From Ignavibacteria bacterium CG2_30_36_16 (GTDB lineage: Bacteria; Bacteroidota; Ignavibacteria; Ignavibacteriales; Ignavibacteriaceae): a stretch of 44,328 bases of DNA. Every line of letters starts with the position of its first letter. The first letter of the stretch is position 1. The stretch covers positions 1-44,328 of the forward strand of contig MNYQ01000045.1 in the NCBI GenBank assembly GCA_001873185.1. Direction: 5' to 3'. The position numbers and the translations under genes were made by a program. This document shows positions 17,362 to 26,941 of this stretch, piece after piece. The notes under the pieces were generated by a model that searched no databases, had not been told where the DNA came from, and worked only from the letters and a program-made list of their open reading frames with translations.

Positions 17362-17481
17362 CGCGCAGCAAAACGTTCCCCGTTAAGTAATTTATTTATA
17401 GAAATGTGAAATAAATTGCGATGTTGAACTTGATTAAGAAGTGGAATAATAATAATTTGCACGAAAAATTTTAGGAAAGTG

Positions 17482-18150
17482 ATGCGCTTTATTTTATTCG
17501 GTGCGCCGGGTGTTGGGAAAGGTACTCAGGCAAAAATTCTAAGCTTAAGACTTAATATTCCACACATTTCAACCGGTGATATTTTAAGACAGGCTGTTAA
17601 AGATCAAACTCCTATGGGGGTTGAAGCGAAGAAAATCATGGACGCCGGTGAACTTGTTTCAGATGATATTATGATCGGAATGATAAAAGATACCCTCGAT
17701 TCGGCAAAGTGTAAAAATGGTTTTATACTCGACGGATTTCCGCGCACGATTGCACAGGCAAAAGCAATAGACCTATTATTAAACGAACTTTCAATCAATC
17801 ATATTTCTCTTGTAGCTATTACTGCTAATGAAGAAGAAATTGTAAATAGATTAACAAACAGGCGTGAATGCAGAAATTGCAAAAATATTTTCAATTATAG
17901 AGAGATACAGGATCTTGAATCCTGCCCGAATTGCGGAGCAGTAAACAGTTTCAGACAGCGGGATGATGACAAAGAGGATGTTATTAGACACCGCCTAAAG
18001 GTTTATCAGGAAAATACAAAACCGGTTCTAAAATATTATGAGGATCAGAATAAACTTGTCTTTGTAAACGGATTAGATTCAATTGAGAGAGTTGCAGAAA
18101 ACATTTTAAGAGCTACTACTATTAAGAATAAATTGACTACTTCTGCTTAA
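17482..18150 (+). CDS. adk: Adenylate kinase, zinc-type long form
   Basis: This enzyme interconverts ATP + AMP and 2 ADP. It has the P-loop GAPGVGKGT (residues 7-15), the AMP-binding DGFPRT (84-89), and a long LID with four cysteines (C130, C133, C148, C151) in a C-X2-C...C-X2-C arrangement typical of zinc-binding adenylate kinases. The ATG at 17482 is preceded by AGGAAAG; a GTG one codon earlier is less likely. Its 3' end overlaps the convergent ftsE-like gene by 14 bp, with no terminator between them. Confidence 0.97.
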   Translation: MRFILFGAPGVGKGTQAKILSLRLNIPHISTGDILRQAVKDQTPMGVEAKKIMDAGELVSDDIMIGMIKDTLDSAKCKNGFILDGFPRTIAQAKAIDLLLNELSINHISLVAITANEEEIVNRLTNRRECRNCKNIFNYREIQDLESCPNCGAVNSFRQRDDDKEDVIRHRLKVYQENTKPVLKYYEDQNKLVFVNGLDSIERVAENILRATTIKNKLTTSA

Positions 18151-18805
18151 TAACAGCGCGGTATGCTTTTCCATTTTCAAGTTTTAATATTCTCTCATTT
18201 AATTTTTTTACAATTTCATAATTATGAGTAGCGAATAGAATTGCCGTACCCCGGCTGTTTATACGCTTCAGCAATTCCAAAATTTCGCTTGACGTTTCGG
18301 GATCGAGATTTCCGGTAGGTTCATCAGCCAAAATTAAAAGCGGTTCATTAATGATTGCACGGGCAATTGCGATCCTCTGTTTTTCACCACCCGACAATTC
18401 ATCAGGCATACTATTTCTTCTGTGTACCAAACCAACATCTGTAAGCACATTATTTACTTTTTTCTTTATTTCTCTTCGCGGAGTATTGGTTACCTCGAGA
18501 ACGAACGCAAGATTATCGTAAATATTTCTGTCTTTCAAAAGTTTGTAGTCTTGAAATACAACTCCAATTTTTCTTCTTAAATATGGCAAGTCGTGCGGTT
18601 TTATTGTCTGCGAATCGTATTCACCCACTTGCACATAACCGCTCTGAGGCAGCAGGTTCATGTAAATAAGCTGAGATAAAGTTGTTTTACCTGCTCCGCT
18701 CTTCCCTATGAGAAAAACGAATTCGCCTTGCTCGACGTGAAAATTTAAGTCTGTAAAAACCGGTTGAGTGGGATAAGCAAAAGAAACATTATTAAAAATT
18801 AGCAT
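18137..18805 (-). CDS. ftsE: FtsE-like ABC transporter ATP-binding protein
   Basis: This is a 222-aa ABC ATPase with Walker A GKSGAGKT (~34-41), Q-loop VFQDYKLL, signature LSGGEKQR, Walker B LLILADEP and H-loop ATHNYE. The short length, the QDYKLLxDRxxYDN block and the IGxVFQ context match FtsE, which pairs with FtsX to control peptidoglycan hydrolases at the septum. No ftsX is adjacent. The gene overlaps the methyltransferase by 7 bp upstream and runs 14 bp into the 3' end of adk. A generic LolD/MacB-type exporter ATPase is the main alternative. Confidence 0.85.
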   Translation of the reverse strand: MLIFNNVSFAYPTQPVFTDLNFHVEQGEFVFLIGKSGAGKTTLSQLIYMNLLPQSGYVQVGEYDSQTIKPHDLPYLRRKIGVVFQDYKLLKDRNIYDNLAFVLEVTNTPRREIKKKVNNVLTDVGLVHRRNSMPDELSGGEKQRIAIARAIINEPLLILADEPTGNLDPETSSEILELLKRINSRGTAILFATHNYEIVKKLNERILKLENGKAYRAVIKQK

Positions 18806-19539
18806 ACTTGTTTTTTCCTTTTTACTATAAATTGAATCCGCTCGGAATTTGCAGTTCCCTCTTTATATTTAAACGCATCATAACACTCAACTACGTATAA
18901 TCCAGCTCTATCAAGAAGTTCAAAATATGTTTCGAACGGGTAAATTTTTTGTCTGTGAATTTCACGAAATACAATTTTATCATCAGCATAAATTTCAAAA
19001 GAATTTTTGTGAATTAGAGATTTTAAAAAGTATTCGCTTTTTTGAGTATAATGGTAACCATTGCACACGCCCTTTTTATTCCCTTCTCTTACGTGTTTTA
19101 AACTGTTTTTTTCAAGGCTTGCGTCAAATGCAAAAATTCCTTCAACGGTTAAACATCTATTCACTTCCATAAAATGTTGAAGTAATTTTTTCTTGCTCGT
19201 TAAATAATTTACGCTGTCGAAAGTAGAATAGATTAAATCGAACTCCATAAAAAATGGTAAATGAACCATGTTACAACAAACTTTTGGAAAGAGATTTTTT
19301 TTATCCGACTTTATCATATCGCTGGACAAATCAGTTGCAATGATATCCTGCAGGTAATTATGAAAACAATTTGTAAAATTTAGATTGCCTGCCCCAAGCT
19401 CAAGAGCAATATACTCATCTGGAATATAAGGTTCGATAATCGAGAATAAATAATCAGCCCATAAATCATACTTTACACGTTTCATTATATGATTATAAAT
19501 GTTCGTTAGTACACTGTAGGAAGAAGTTTTTAACGGCAT
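18799..19539 (-). CDS. Class I SAM-dependent methyltransferase
   Basis: Motif I appears as ALELGAGNLNF (~44-54), then IIATDLSSDMI (motif II acidic residue) and a post-I block FDLIYSTFDSVNYL, followed by the usual Rossmann tail with FAFDAS. This is a small-molecule-type methyltransferase of the Methyltransf_25/11 group, and the substrate is unknown. It sits in a compact run: the ATG shares one base with the pdxA stop (TAATG) and its end overlaps ftsE. Co-transcription with pdxA is likely, but no functional link is evident. Confidence 0.82.
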   Translation of the reverse strand: MPLKTSSYSVLTNIYNHIMKRVKYDLWADYLFSIIEPYIPDEYIALELGAGNLNFTNCFHNYLQDIIATDLSSDMIKSDKKNLFPKVCCNMVHLPFFMEFDLIYSTFDSVNYLTSKKKLLQHFMEVNRCLTVEGIFAFDASLEKNSLKHVREGNKKGVCNGYHYTQKSEYFLKSLIHKNSFEIYADDKIVFREIHRQKIYPFETYFELLDRAGLYVVECYDAFKYKEGTANSERIQFIVKRKKQVC

Positions 19540-20516
19540 TATTTAATGTTCCTGTTTTGAACAATTTTTTTTGCGTACTTGTACGCTTGTATCATACTCG
19601 ATTCATCGGCAATGCCCTTCCAGGCAATATCAAATGCTGTTCCGTGATCGGGGGAAGTGCGGACTATCGGCAGTCCGGCGGTAAAGTTAACTCCACTGTT
19701 GAAATTGAGCAGTTTAAAGGGAATTAAAATTTGATCATGATACATTCCAAGGACGAGATCAAATTTTTTCTCCATTCTATTTGCGAAGAATGCATCAGGC
19801 GGGAATGGTCCGGCAACATAAAATTTATTTTTAATTTCTTCTATCGCCGGTTTGATAATATTTTCTTCTTCACTACCTATTACTCCTTCTTCACCGGCAT
19901 GTGGATTTACACCCAAAACCGCAATTGTTGGCGAGTCGATCCGAAGATCTACTTGAAGCATTTTATTAAGCACATTCAGAGTTTGGGTTATGCTTTTTTC
20001 TGTGATACTCTTAGAAACTTCTTTTAATGAGATATGTATTGTTTGAAGAGCGACGTTCATTTTTGAAGAAAGAAAAGTCATCACATAAGATTTTACACCA
20101 CACCAGCCTGCAAACATTTCAGTGTGCCCGCGAAAACTTATTCCGGCAAGATTAATCGCTGTTTTGGAAATAGGAGCAGTTATTACCGCATCAGCATATC
20201 CTTTTTTAAGAAATGCGAAAGATGTTTCTATAGCAGAAAAAGAAATCTCTCCTGATTCTTTTGACGGCGCTCCGGGTTTTGCCGGGTAGTTACCCAAATC
20301 TATAATAGATACTTTTTTCTTCCTTTTATCATCCGGGTTCCGGAGTAATTGATAGTCGAGTTCACCGAATTGTTTGCTAAGTTTATTTAAAACTCTGAGC
20401 GGAACAATAAATATAAATTCATCATTACTTCTAACCGAAAATTTTTGTAAGACTTTATACGTTATTTCCGGACCTATACCGTTTACATCGCCGCAAGTAA
20501 AAATAAAAGCTGCCAT
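19539..20516 (-). CDS. pdxA: 4-hydroxythreonine-4-phosphate dehydrogenase
   Basis: PdxA oxidises 4-phosphohydroxy-L-threonine in the DXP-dependent route to pyridoxal phosphate. Family blocks are GDVNGIGPEIT at the N-terminus, APISKTAI, FRGHTEMFA (metal/substrate His), NPHAGEEGVIGSEE, GPFPPDAFF, MYHDQILIPFK and TSPDHGTAFDIAWKG. The length of 325 aa is normal. The preceding GWxTD gene ends directly against its ATG (no gap). PdxJ is not in this window. Confidence 0.96.
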   Translation of the reverse strand: MAAFIFTCGDVNGIGPEITYKVLQKFSVRSNDEFIFIVPLRVLNKLSKQFGELDYQLLRNPDDKRKKKVSIIDLGNYPAKPGAPSKESGEISFSAIETSFAFLKKGYADAVITAPISKTAINLAGISFRGHTEMFAGWCGVKSYVMTFLSSKMNVALQTIHISLKEVSKSITEKSITQTLNVLNKMLQVDLRIDSPTIAVLGVNPHAGEEGVIGSEEENIIKPAIEEIKNKFYVAGPFPPDAFFANRMEKKFDLVLGMYHDQILIPFKLLNFNSGVNFTAGLPIVRTSPDHGTAFDIAWKGIADESSMIQAYKYAKKIVQNRNIK

Positions 20517-21749
20517 TTAACCATTCTGTAAAATATAATTTCCTGTGCCTTCTTTATCTACAAAAATAAATTTTCTACCGGGGTTTTCATAATGCCACGT
20601 CTCAACAACTTTTCCGCTGCCGTTTGAATAACGCTCAACTTTTAAAGGCTTTCCATATTTAATGTATGTTTTTGCCCTGTCTGTGTTAATTCCGGTTGGT
20701 TGGTCAATAGGTTTAAAATTCTTAGCAGCATAATCAACGCGCCCATAATATTCCCCCATCAAAGGATTGAATTTGGTTGATGGAGTCGGGTCATATTTTT
20801 TCCAGTACTCTTTAAGGATTGATGAATACATTTCTTCATCGTTATCTAGCATTTTATCAATCGCTTTTTTGTCTTCAATATATTTTAATGATTTTATTGC
20901 CGATTCCGTGTTGGTAAGTGAAAATGGTTTGTTTAACCAAACTACATACTGACTAAATATTTTCTTTTCGCCGCCTGCTTCAACTGTTAATTGAACCATC
21001 CCTTCACCCAATTTTTCATTTATATTTTTTACGATGAAGTTTGTTGTCTTCAAGTGTTTATCGGTAGTTTTGACTATTATCTCTTCGTTACAAAGTTCCA
21101 GTGTCAAAGTTGAAACAAATTTATCTTTTACTTCCGAGTGATATACTTCTTCACCGTTGTTTAGCACAGCAACTTTTATTGTTTCAATTCCATTGCCGAG
21201 AATAGGAATTATCAAATCAATTGGATCATCAGTAAAAGGAACACTGCCGCCTAAATTTATAAATCCGGGGTATTTTGTTTGACCGCACTCAATAGATTTA
21301 CCAATAACAAGCGGCTGAAATATTTTTCCTCTTTTTATAACAACGCTGTCCGGTCTCGGTTTTAATTCCCTTTTGGAATTTAAGTCGGTGATTATAGTTT
21401 GAATACTATATTTCCCTTCGGGCAGTTGGAAATTGATGAGACCGTTTATTTGTTTTGAAGCGTCATTTGTTTCTTCGTAATTTTTTACGGTCAATTGTTT
21501 CGAATCAAAAAGACGTTTAACCAAAGAGTTTTTATCATCCAAAATCTCTAAAGAAATGTTTAATGCAGCGTAGTATGATTCATCTTTTTTTTCAAAAACA
21601 AGCTGATTATACCCAATTGAATAAGCGTAGAAAACAGTAAAAGAAGAATCCGAGGGGAGAAATGTGGCGCTGCTAAAAAATATTTTTTGCTGAACCTGAG
21701 CGGTTAATGAGGACACTAATAGTAACGATGTCAAAAGTAATTTCTTCAA
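20517..21749 (-). CDS. GWxTD domain-containing secreted protein
   Basis: The signal peptide ends ...VSSLTA, followed by QVQQK. The C-terminal part (~residues 290-405) has the shape of the GWxTD domain: a YWKKYDPTP segment, then EYYGRVDYAAKNF, GINTDRAKTYIKYGKP, and VETWHYENPGRKFIFVD. The domain occurs in FCB-group and acidobacterial envelope proteins and its role is unknown. The middle section is predicted beta-rich. The stop codon abuts the pdxA start, so the two are co-transcribed. Confidence 0.85.
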   Translation of the reverse strand: MKKLLLTSLLLVSSLTAQVQQKIFFSSATFLPSDSSFTVFYAYSIGYNQLVFEKKDESYYAALNISLEILDDKNSLVKRLFDSKQLTVKNYEETNDASKQINGLINFQLPEGKYSIQTIITDLNSKRELKPRPDSVVIKRGKIFQPLVIGKSIECGQTKYPGFINLGGSVPFTDDPIDLIIPILGNGIETIKVAVLNNGEEVYHSEVKDKFVSTLTLELCNEEIIVKTTDKHLKTTNFIVKNINEKLGEGMVQLTVEAGGEKKIFSQYVVWLNKPFSLTNTESAIKSLKYIEDKKAIDKMLDNDEEMYSSILKEYWKKYDPTPSTKFNPLMGEYYGRVDYAAKNFKPIDQPTGINTDRAKTYIKYGKPLKVERYSNGSGKVVETWHYENPGRKFIFVDKEGTGNYILQNG

Positions 21750-21825
21750 TTAAGCCCTAACATTTTTTGAGAAACAAATTCACTATTTAACCTTTCATTT
21801 GCAAGGTAAAGAGAAGGGACATTTT

Positions 21826-24117
21826 TCAGCGTAAAAGGATCATCTTTTTGGTTGCCGTATAACCGGCAGAACGGATAGTATAAAAATATATTCCGCTCGA
21901 TAATCCGCTTAGAACAGAAGTGTCAAAATTTATTTTGTGGTTGCCGGCTTGCTTCACTTCATTAACCAATACGGCAACTTTTCTGCCAAGGGGATCGTAC
22001 ACTATCAAATTCACATGCGATTGAATAGGAACAGAATATTCGATAGTCGTACTTGGATTAAATGGATTCGGATAATTTTGTTCCAACGAATAAACAGAAG
22101 GAAATACGGCTTGTTCACCTTCAACAAAGTCCGGATTAATCATCCCAAAATATTTTAAAGAAGCTGTCATCAACTGATTGCGCGCCTCCGCCAGTCCGAT
22201 AGTTTCAAAAGGGAAAGCAAGAAATACAATCTGTCCAGCGCTCGAAGAATTTCCGAAAGTGCCAGTGTATGCAACTCCGGCGCCGGCAAGCCCGTTATAT
22301 TTAAGTACTTCGGTACTACCTCCAAAGGCTTCAATGATGTCTGGATAATCTTCAATATAAGGCGAACCCTGGCTTTGAATTCCGTAGCTAAATCCGAGTC
22401 CGGCAAATTCCGTAGAATCAGTTCCAAGAACACCGTAGATATTGGAATCATCCGAAACGAATTTTGCTTTGAAATATGAATGCAGAAATTCAGTATCAGC
22501 GGAAGTTGCAGAAGATGCGCCTTCCAAATCCCACGCTATTTCCGAACCGCTTACAAAAAGTTTACCTCCATTTTCAAGATAGGATTTGACTTTGCTCATT
22601 TCGGCTGTCGAAAAAGTTTCATCCGCCGTTGATTCATCGCCGCAAATCCAGATAACAAGCTGGTAATCATTTAGATTAAACCCGCCGTCAATTACTTTTT
22701 CATTAGTGCAGCTTTCAAAACTTAGATTGAATGATTGAGCGTGAGAAACAACAAAATCATGAAATGGATTTGCCCAGCTTCCGCTGCCGCCATAACGGTC
22801 AAATCCATCTACAATTAAAATCTTTTTGTCGTCATCCAGCATTCTGATTCCATAAACATCCGACTGCTCGCTGACATTTGTTACTACTGCCGAATCAACT
22901 GCAAATAACTTTAGATATAAAGGATTCATTTGGTTGTATGAATATTGAAAGCCGTTTAACGAATTTGTTAAAACGGATTCGTTATCTTTCAACTGGTAAG
23001 TTGAACCATTCAAGCTGTAAAATAAACGAAAACCTTTCAAGTCAGGGTCGGGCGGTATATTCCATCCAAAAGAAAAATGGTTTACATCATCCCTTTTTAC
23101 GAAGTTCATTTGAGGAGCTTGCGGAGGTATCAGGTCAACATCAGTTGTTGTTATAGGAATAAAAACCGTATCGGCATTGCCGCGCGTATCTTCAGAAAAA
23201 ACCATAACTACATAATTACTGTAGGGATGATTATTTACATTCCAAAAATTGTTTGTCACTGCCTGTGTTGCAGTAACATTCGAGGCTCCACTTCCATTGG
23301 TTACAATATACACATGTTGACTTGTACTTGATTCCGGTTTATAATAATTAATATTCACATAGTTATTACCGGGCAGATTATAATACTCAAAACGTAAACC
23401 ATTATCTGCAGGATTGTAAATCACCGTTTGTGAATCAGCGGATAATATTTTATAACCAATCCTATATGTTCCATTGTTCATAGCTGAAGAACTTGTTCCG
23501 TTCTGTTCTTCAACATGAACGATTATATCAATTTTGCTTCCGAGTGAGTTCGAAGGGAGGAATGTGTTTGTTCCATCGAGTAAAAATTTTACGTATCGGA
23601 TTCGAGGTTTCCATGTATCGTTGTAATTTGATAACCCGCCGTTAGGACGAATGGAATTAATCTGTTTGCCGGAAATTGTGCCGCCTAATTTGTATTCAAT
23701 TAGATGAACATGGTCTATCGCAACTGTAGAAATTTGCTGCCCGAGCGTAACTTGCTGCCCTACCGATACGGAAGGAATTGTGTGGTAATAAGTAATATTT
23801 TTAGATTGCCCGTTTACTTGCGAAGTTACCCTGACATAGGAATCATAACCGGTAGAGCCGTCGTGGTATGCAACAGCAACAACTCCCGGCAAAACAGCAA
23901 GAATTGGGGTTCCTGCTGTATTGGGAATATCCGAGCCATTGTGATAATGTCCTTCAACAGAAGTGCTTCTATACTCACCGAACGTACCGGTGATTGGACG
24001 TTGAAGTGTCATCGGCGAATAAGGCCAGAGGTACTTTGTTGTGTCGTACTGAGAAAAAAGATTTACCGTTGAGGCAAGAAGTATAATTAATAGTGTTAGA
24101 GATTTTATACTCTTCAT
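21826..24117 (-). CDS. Secreted M23-type peptidase with GATase-like domain and T9SS sorting domain
   Basis: The signal peptide ends ...TVNLFS, followed by QYDT. Residues ~35-145 are an M23/LytM domain with both zinc motifs (HYHNGSD near 57-62 and HVH near 134), so peptidoglycan or peptide cleavage is plausible. Next is an Ig/FN3-like region with NIPPDPDLKGFRLFYS. Around 430-665 lies a domain starting KKILIVDGFDRYGG with LVIWICGDES and GGKLFVSGSEIAWDL, resembling the non-catalytic glutamine-amidotransferase-like fold. The end is YPNPFNPSTTIEY... (from ~674), a sorting domain for outer-membrane export. The combination of domains is unusual. Confidence 0.88.
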   Translation of the reverse strand: MKSIKSLTLLIILLASTVNLFSQYDTTKYLWPYSPMTLQRPITGTFGEYRSTSVEGHYHNGSDIPNTAGTPILAVLPGVVAVAYHDGSTGYDSYVRVTSQVNGQSKNITYYHTIPSVSVGQQVTLGQQISTVAIDHVHLIEYKLGGTISGKQINSIRPNGGLSNYNDTWKPRIRYVKFLLDGTNTFLPSNSLGSKIDIIVHVEEQNGTSSSAMNNGTYRIGYKILSADSQTVIYNPADNGLRFEYYNLPGNNYVNINYYKPESSTSQHVYIVTNGSGASNVTATQAVTNNFWNVNNHPYSNYVVMVFSEDTRGNADTVFIPITTTDVDLIPPQAPQMNFVKRDDVNHFSFGWNIPPDPDLKGFRLFYSLNGSTYQLKDNESVLTNSLNGFQYSYNQMNPLYLKLFAVDSAVVTNVSEQSDVYGIRMLDDDKKILIVDGFDRYGGSGSWANPFHDFVVSHAQSFNLSFESCTNEKVIDGGFNLNDYQLVIWICGDESTADETFSTAEMSKVKSYLENGGKLFVSGSEIAWDLEGASSATSADTEFLHSYFKAKFVSDDSNIYGVLGTDSTEFAGLGFSYGIQSQGSPYIEDYPDIIEAFGGSTEVLKYNGLAGAGVAYTGTFGNSSSAGQIVFLAFPFETIGLAEARNQLMTASLKYFGMINPDFVEGEQAVFPSVYSLEQNYPNPFNPSTTIEYSVPIQSHVNLIVYDPLGRKVAVLVNEVKQAGNHKINFDTSVLSGLSSGIYFYTIRSAGYTATKKMILLR

Positions 24118-24132
24118 GCCTGTAACCTTTTT

Positions 24133-25380
24133 TTAACTGTTCATATTGTTTAAGAAATCCTTGTTGTTCTTGGTTCCTCTCATTTTATCGAGCAGAAATT
24201 CCATAGCTTCAACAGGACTGAAATCGCTAAGAATTTTTCTGAGTATCCAAACTTTAGCAAGTTCATCTTCTTTCATTAATAAGTCTTCACGTCGTGTTCC
24301 GGAACGATTGACATCAATAGCCGGGAATATTCGTCTATCGCTGAGGTCGCGGTTTAGAACAAGTTCCATATTACCCGTGCCTTTAAATTCTTCAAATATA
24401 ACATCATCCATCCGGCTGCCGGTATCAATGAGGGCGGTTGCAATAATTGTTAAGCTGCCGCCGTCTTCGGTATTACGTGCTGCTCCGAAAAAACGTTTCG
24501 GTTTGTGGAGCGCATTCGAATCAACGCCACCCGAAAGTATTCTACCGGAATGAGGAACAACTATGTTGTGCGCTCTTGCAAGACGCGTAATTGAGTCGAG
24601 AAGAATAATCACATCTTCTTTTGCTTCAACCATTCTTTTTGCTTTTTCAATAACCATGTCCGCCACTTGAACGTGTCTTTCAGCCGGTTCATCAAATGTA
24701 GAACTTATTACTTCAGCTTTGACAGAGCGTTCCATATCGGTCACTTCTTCGGGGCGTTCGTCAATTAAAAGAATTATAAGTTTTACTTCGGGATGATTTC
24801 TGGTAATGGAGTTTGCAATTTTTTGAAGAAGAATAGTCTTACCGCTTTTTGGTGGAGATACGATGAGACCTCTTTGCCCTTTTCCGATGGGTGAAAGAAG
24901 ATCCATAATCCTCATAGCATATTCTCCCGGCACGGATTCGAGCATTAATCTTCTTGTGGGATAAACCGGAACAAGATTGTCGAACAATGTACGTTCTCTA
25001 ATTCCTTCCGGATCGAGACCGTTAACCGCTTCAACACGTAGAAGTGCAAAAAACCTCTCGCCCTCTTTCGGCGGTCTTACCTGTCCGCTTACAAAATCAC
25101 CGGTTCTTAAACTGAACTTTTTAATTTGAGACGGCGAAACATAAATATCATCCGGCGAAGGAAGGTAATTATAATCGGACGAACGCAGAAAACCATAACC
25201 GTCGGGGAGCACTTCTAACACGCCCCGCGAGAAGCTAAGCCCATCTTTTGATGTTTGCGCTTCTAAAATTTTAAAAATTAATTCTTGTTTTCTCAAATCG
25301 CTGTAGCCCGAAATATCCAAATCTCTTGCTATGGCATTTAGTTCAACTATTTTTTTTGATTTGAGTTCGGAAATATCCAT
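24133..25380 (-). CDS. rho: Transcription termination factor Rho
   Basis: This is a hexameric RNA helicase that terminates transcripts. Visible are the N-terminal helical region ([20 protein letters not shown]), the cold-shock-type RNA-binding domain ([22 protein letters not shown]), the P-loop [15 protein letters not shown], Walker [15 protein letters not shown], and the Q/R-loop region [21 protein letters not shown]. The length of 415 aa is typical. The 175-bp leader to folC holds no gene. A TTGACA at 25554-25559 (minus), 17 bp from TAAGTT, overlaps the folC stop and is a weak promoter candidate that would leave a long rho leader. Confidence 0.97.
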   Translation of the reverse strand: MDISELKSKKIVELNAIARDLDISGYSDLRKQELIFKILEAQTSKDGLSFSRGVLEVLPDGYGFLRSSDYNYLPSPDDIYVSPSQIKKFSLRTGDFVSGQVRPPKEGERFFALLRVEAVNGLDPEGIRERTLFDNLVPVYPTRRLMLESVPGEYAMRIMDLLSPIGKGQRGLIVSPPKSGKTILLQKIANSITRNHPEVKLIILLIDERPEEVTDMERSVKAEVISSTFDEPAERHVQVADMVIEKAKRMVEAKEDVIILLDSITRLARAHNIVVPHSGRILSGGVDSNALHKPKRFFGAARNTEDGGSLTIIATALIDTGSRMDDVIFEEFKGTGNMELVLNRDLSDRRIFPAIDVNRSGTRREDLLMKEDELAKVWILRKILSDFSPVEAMEFLLDKMRGTKNNKDFLNNMNS

Positions 25381-25555
25381 TTGACACTATCCTGGTTAAT
25401 GATGAATAAAGTTTTGATTAATTATTTGAAAGAAAATCTATTTTTCACTTAACGGTAAATTCCGGAAAAGATAACGGGGTTGATTTACTTGTTACTTACA
25501 CCTTTAGAAAGGAACAAGAGGTTCAGTCGAAACTTACTTCTATTCGATAAAAATG

Positions 25556-26821
25556 TCAAGCAATTTGTTTTTTGCTAATCGAACTTTTTATTTCGCCAAG
25601 AAGATACATACTTCCGAGAACCACAAGGCATGCATCCCTTTCCTCAGACTCAAAGGACTGAACAAATTCTGCGGGTTTTTTAACCACCGCTACATTAATT
25701 CCCAATCCGCTAGCAATTGTAAATAAGTCTTCCGCTGTTGCCGCTCTTTCATAGTCAATTGAAGTTACAAATATACTATCGAAATGCGAAGCCGTTTTTT
25801 TTAGCATCTCCGGAATAGCTTTATCTCTCATTGCAGCAAAAAGCAGAACTCTCTTTGAATAATTTTTAGAGTCTTTTTGAAACTCAAATAGAAATTTTTC
25901 GATACCATCTGCATTATGTGCAGAGTCCAATATTATTGTGGGGTTTTTTCTATAAAATTCGTACCTGCCTTGAAAACCCGTATTTGCAATAACGTTTTTT
26001 ATACCTGAACGAATCTGATTTGAGTCATTAACATCAAGCGTTTTTATTAATGTAAGTGCGGCAAGCGCTGCGTTGTACTTTTGGTAGTTACCTTTTAAGG
26101 GCATTGTCCACTCATCAAATTCAATTTCTTCGGTATATAGCTCTAAAGTCGATTCTTTAATATTTATGTAGTCCTCTATCCTGTAAAGTTCACTCCCGGT
26201 CTGATCAATTTTTTTAGAAACAACTTTTTCTGCCTCAACCGGAAGCCTGCCGCAAAATACTTTAATTCCATCTTTTATTATAGCGCTTTTTTCTGATGTT
26301 ATTTCCTCGATAGTTTTGCCAAGTACATTTGTATGTTCGAGACTTATTGAAGTTAAAATTACGGAAAGTGGATTCAACACATTTGTAGCATCAAGTCTTC
26401 CGCCGAGACCGGTTTCTATAACTGCATAATCAACTTTTTCATCGGCGAAATATTGAAAGGCAATTGCGGTTGTAACTTCGAAAAAAGTAAGTTTATTTTC
26501 ATCTATGTAGTTTTCATGTTCTTCGATGAATGCAGCCACAAACTCATCAGGTACATCAAGTCCGTTTACTTTTATTCTTTCGTTAAATTTTATAAAATGT
26601 GGTGAAGTATACATTCCAACGTTGTATCCGAATTCATACAACATACTTGCAAGAAAAGCCGCAGTACTCCCCTTGCCGTTCGATCCAGCCACGTGAAAAC
26701 ATTTTAACTTTTTTTGAGGATTGCCAATTACAGCAAGAAAATTTGTTATGTTCTCTAATCCTAATTTAACTCCGAAAGTGTGCAGAGAAAAAAGTTTATC
26801 TAATGATTTTTGCAAATCCAT
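25556..26821 (-). CDS. folC: Bifunctional folylpolyglutamate synthase / dihydrofolate synthase
   Basis: FolC adds glutamate to dihydropteroate and to folates. It is 421 aa, as expected. The P-loop is AGSNGKGST (~44-52), followed by MYTSPHFIKFNERI, TFFEVTTAIAFQYF, VIETGLGGRLDATN, ISLEHTNVLGKTIEEI, and the C-terminal ILDSAHNADG. The gene is separated by 115 bp from pyrD, with a short heptamer repeat between them. No strong ribosome-binding site is visible. Confidence 0.95.
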   Translation of the reverse strand: MDLQKSLDKLFSLHTFGVKLGLENITNFLAVIGNPQKKLKCFHVAGSNGKGSTAAFLASMLYEFGYNVGMYTSPHFIKFNERIKVNGLDVPDEFVAAFIEEHENYIDENKLTFFEVTTAIAFQYFADEKVDYAVIETGLGGRLDATNVLNPLSVILTSISLEHTNVLGKTIEEITSEKSAIIKDGIKVFCGRLPVEAEKVVSKKIDQTGSELYRIEDYINIKESTLELYTEEIEFDEWTMPLKGNYQKYNAALAALTLIKTLDVNDSNQIRSGIKNVIANTGFQGRYEFYRKNPTIILDSAHNADGIEKFLFEFQKDSKNYSKRVLLFAAMRDKAIPEMLKKTASHFDSIFVTSIDYERAATAEDLFTIASGLGINVAVVKKPAEFVQSFESEERDACLVVLGSMYLLGEIKSSISKKQIA

Positions 26822-26900
26822 TGTTTCAATTACTACTATTTATTTTTTTATTATTTAAATCTAAATTAATAAAACCTGCCACTGCAAGCCGAAATTATAA

Positions 26901-26941
26901 ATTGTCATTGTACATTATACATTGTACATTTTACATTTATA
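26901..26941. repeat. Short tandem heptamer repeat (ATTGTAC-type)
   Basis: Five consecutive 7-bp units with small variations are present from 26907: ATTGTAC, ATTATAC, ATTGTAC, ATTTTAC, ATTTATA. They are preceded by a partial unit, ATTGTC. The array runs into the 3' end of pyrD and lies upstream of folC. This could be a slippage-prone site or a repeat family; no function is visible. Confidence 0.6.

Noticed and set aside
25531-25559. rho promoter (TTGACA-17-TAAGTT)
   Set aside because: The -10 match is poor and the promoter consensus of this lineage is unknown. It is mentioned only under rho.
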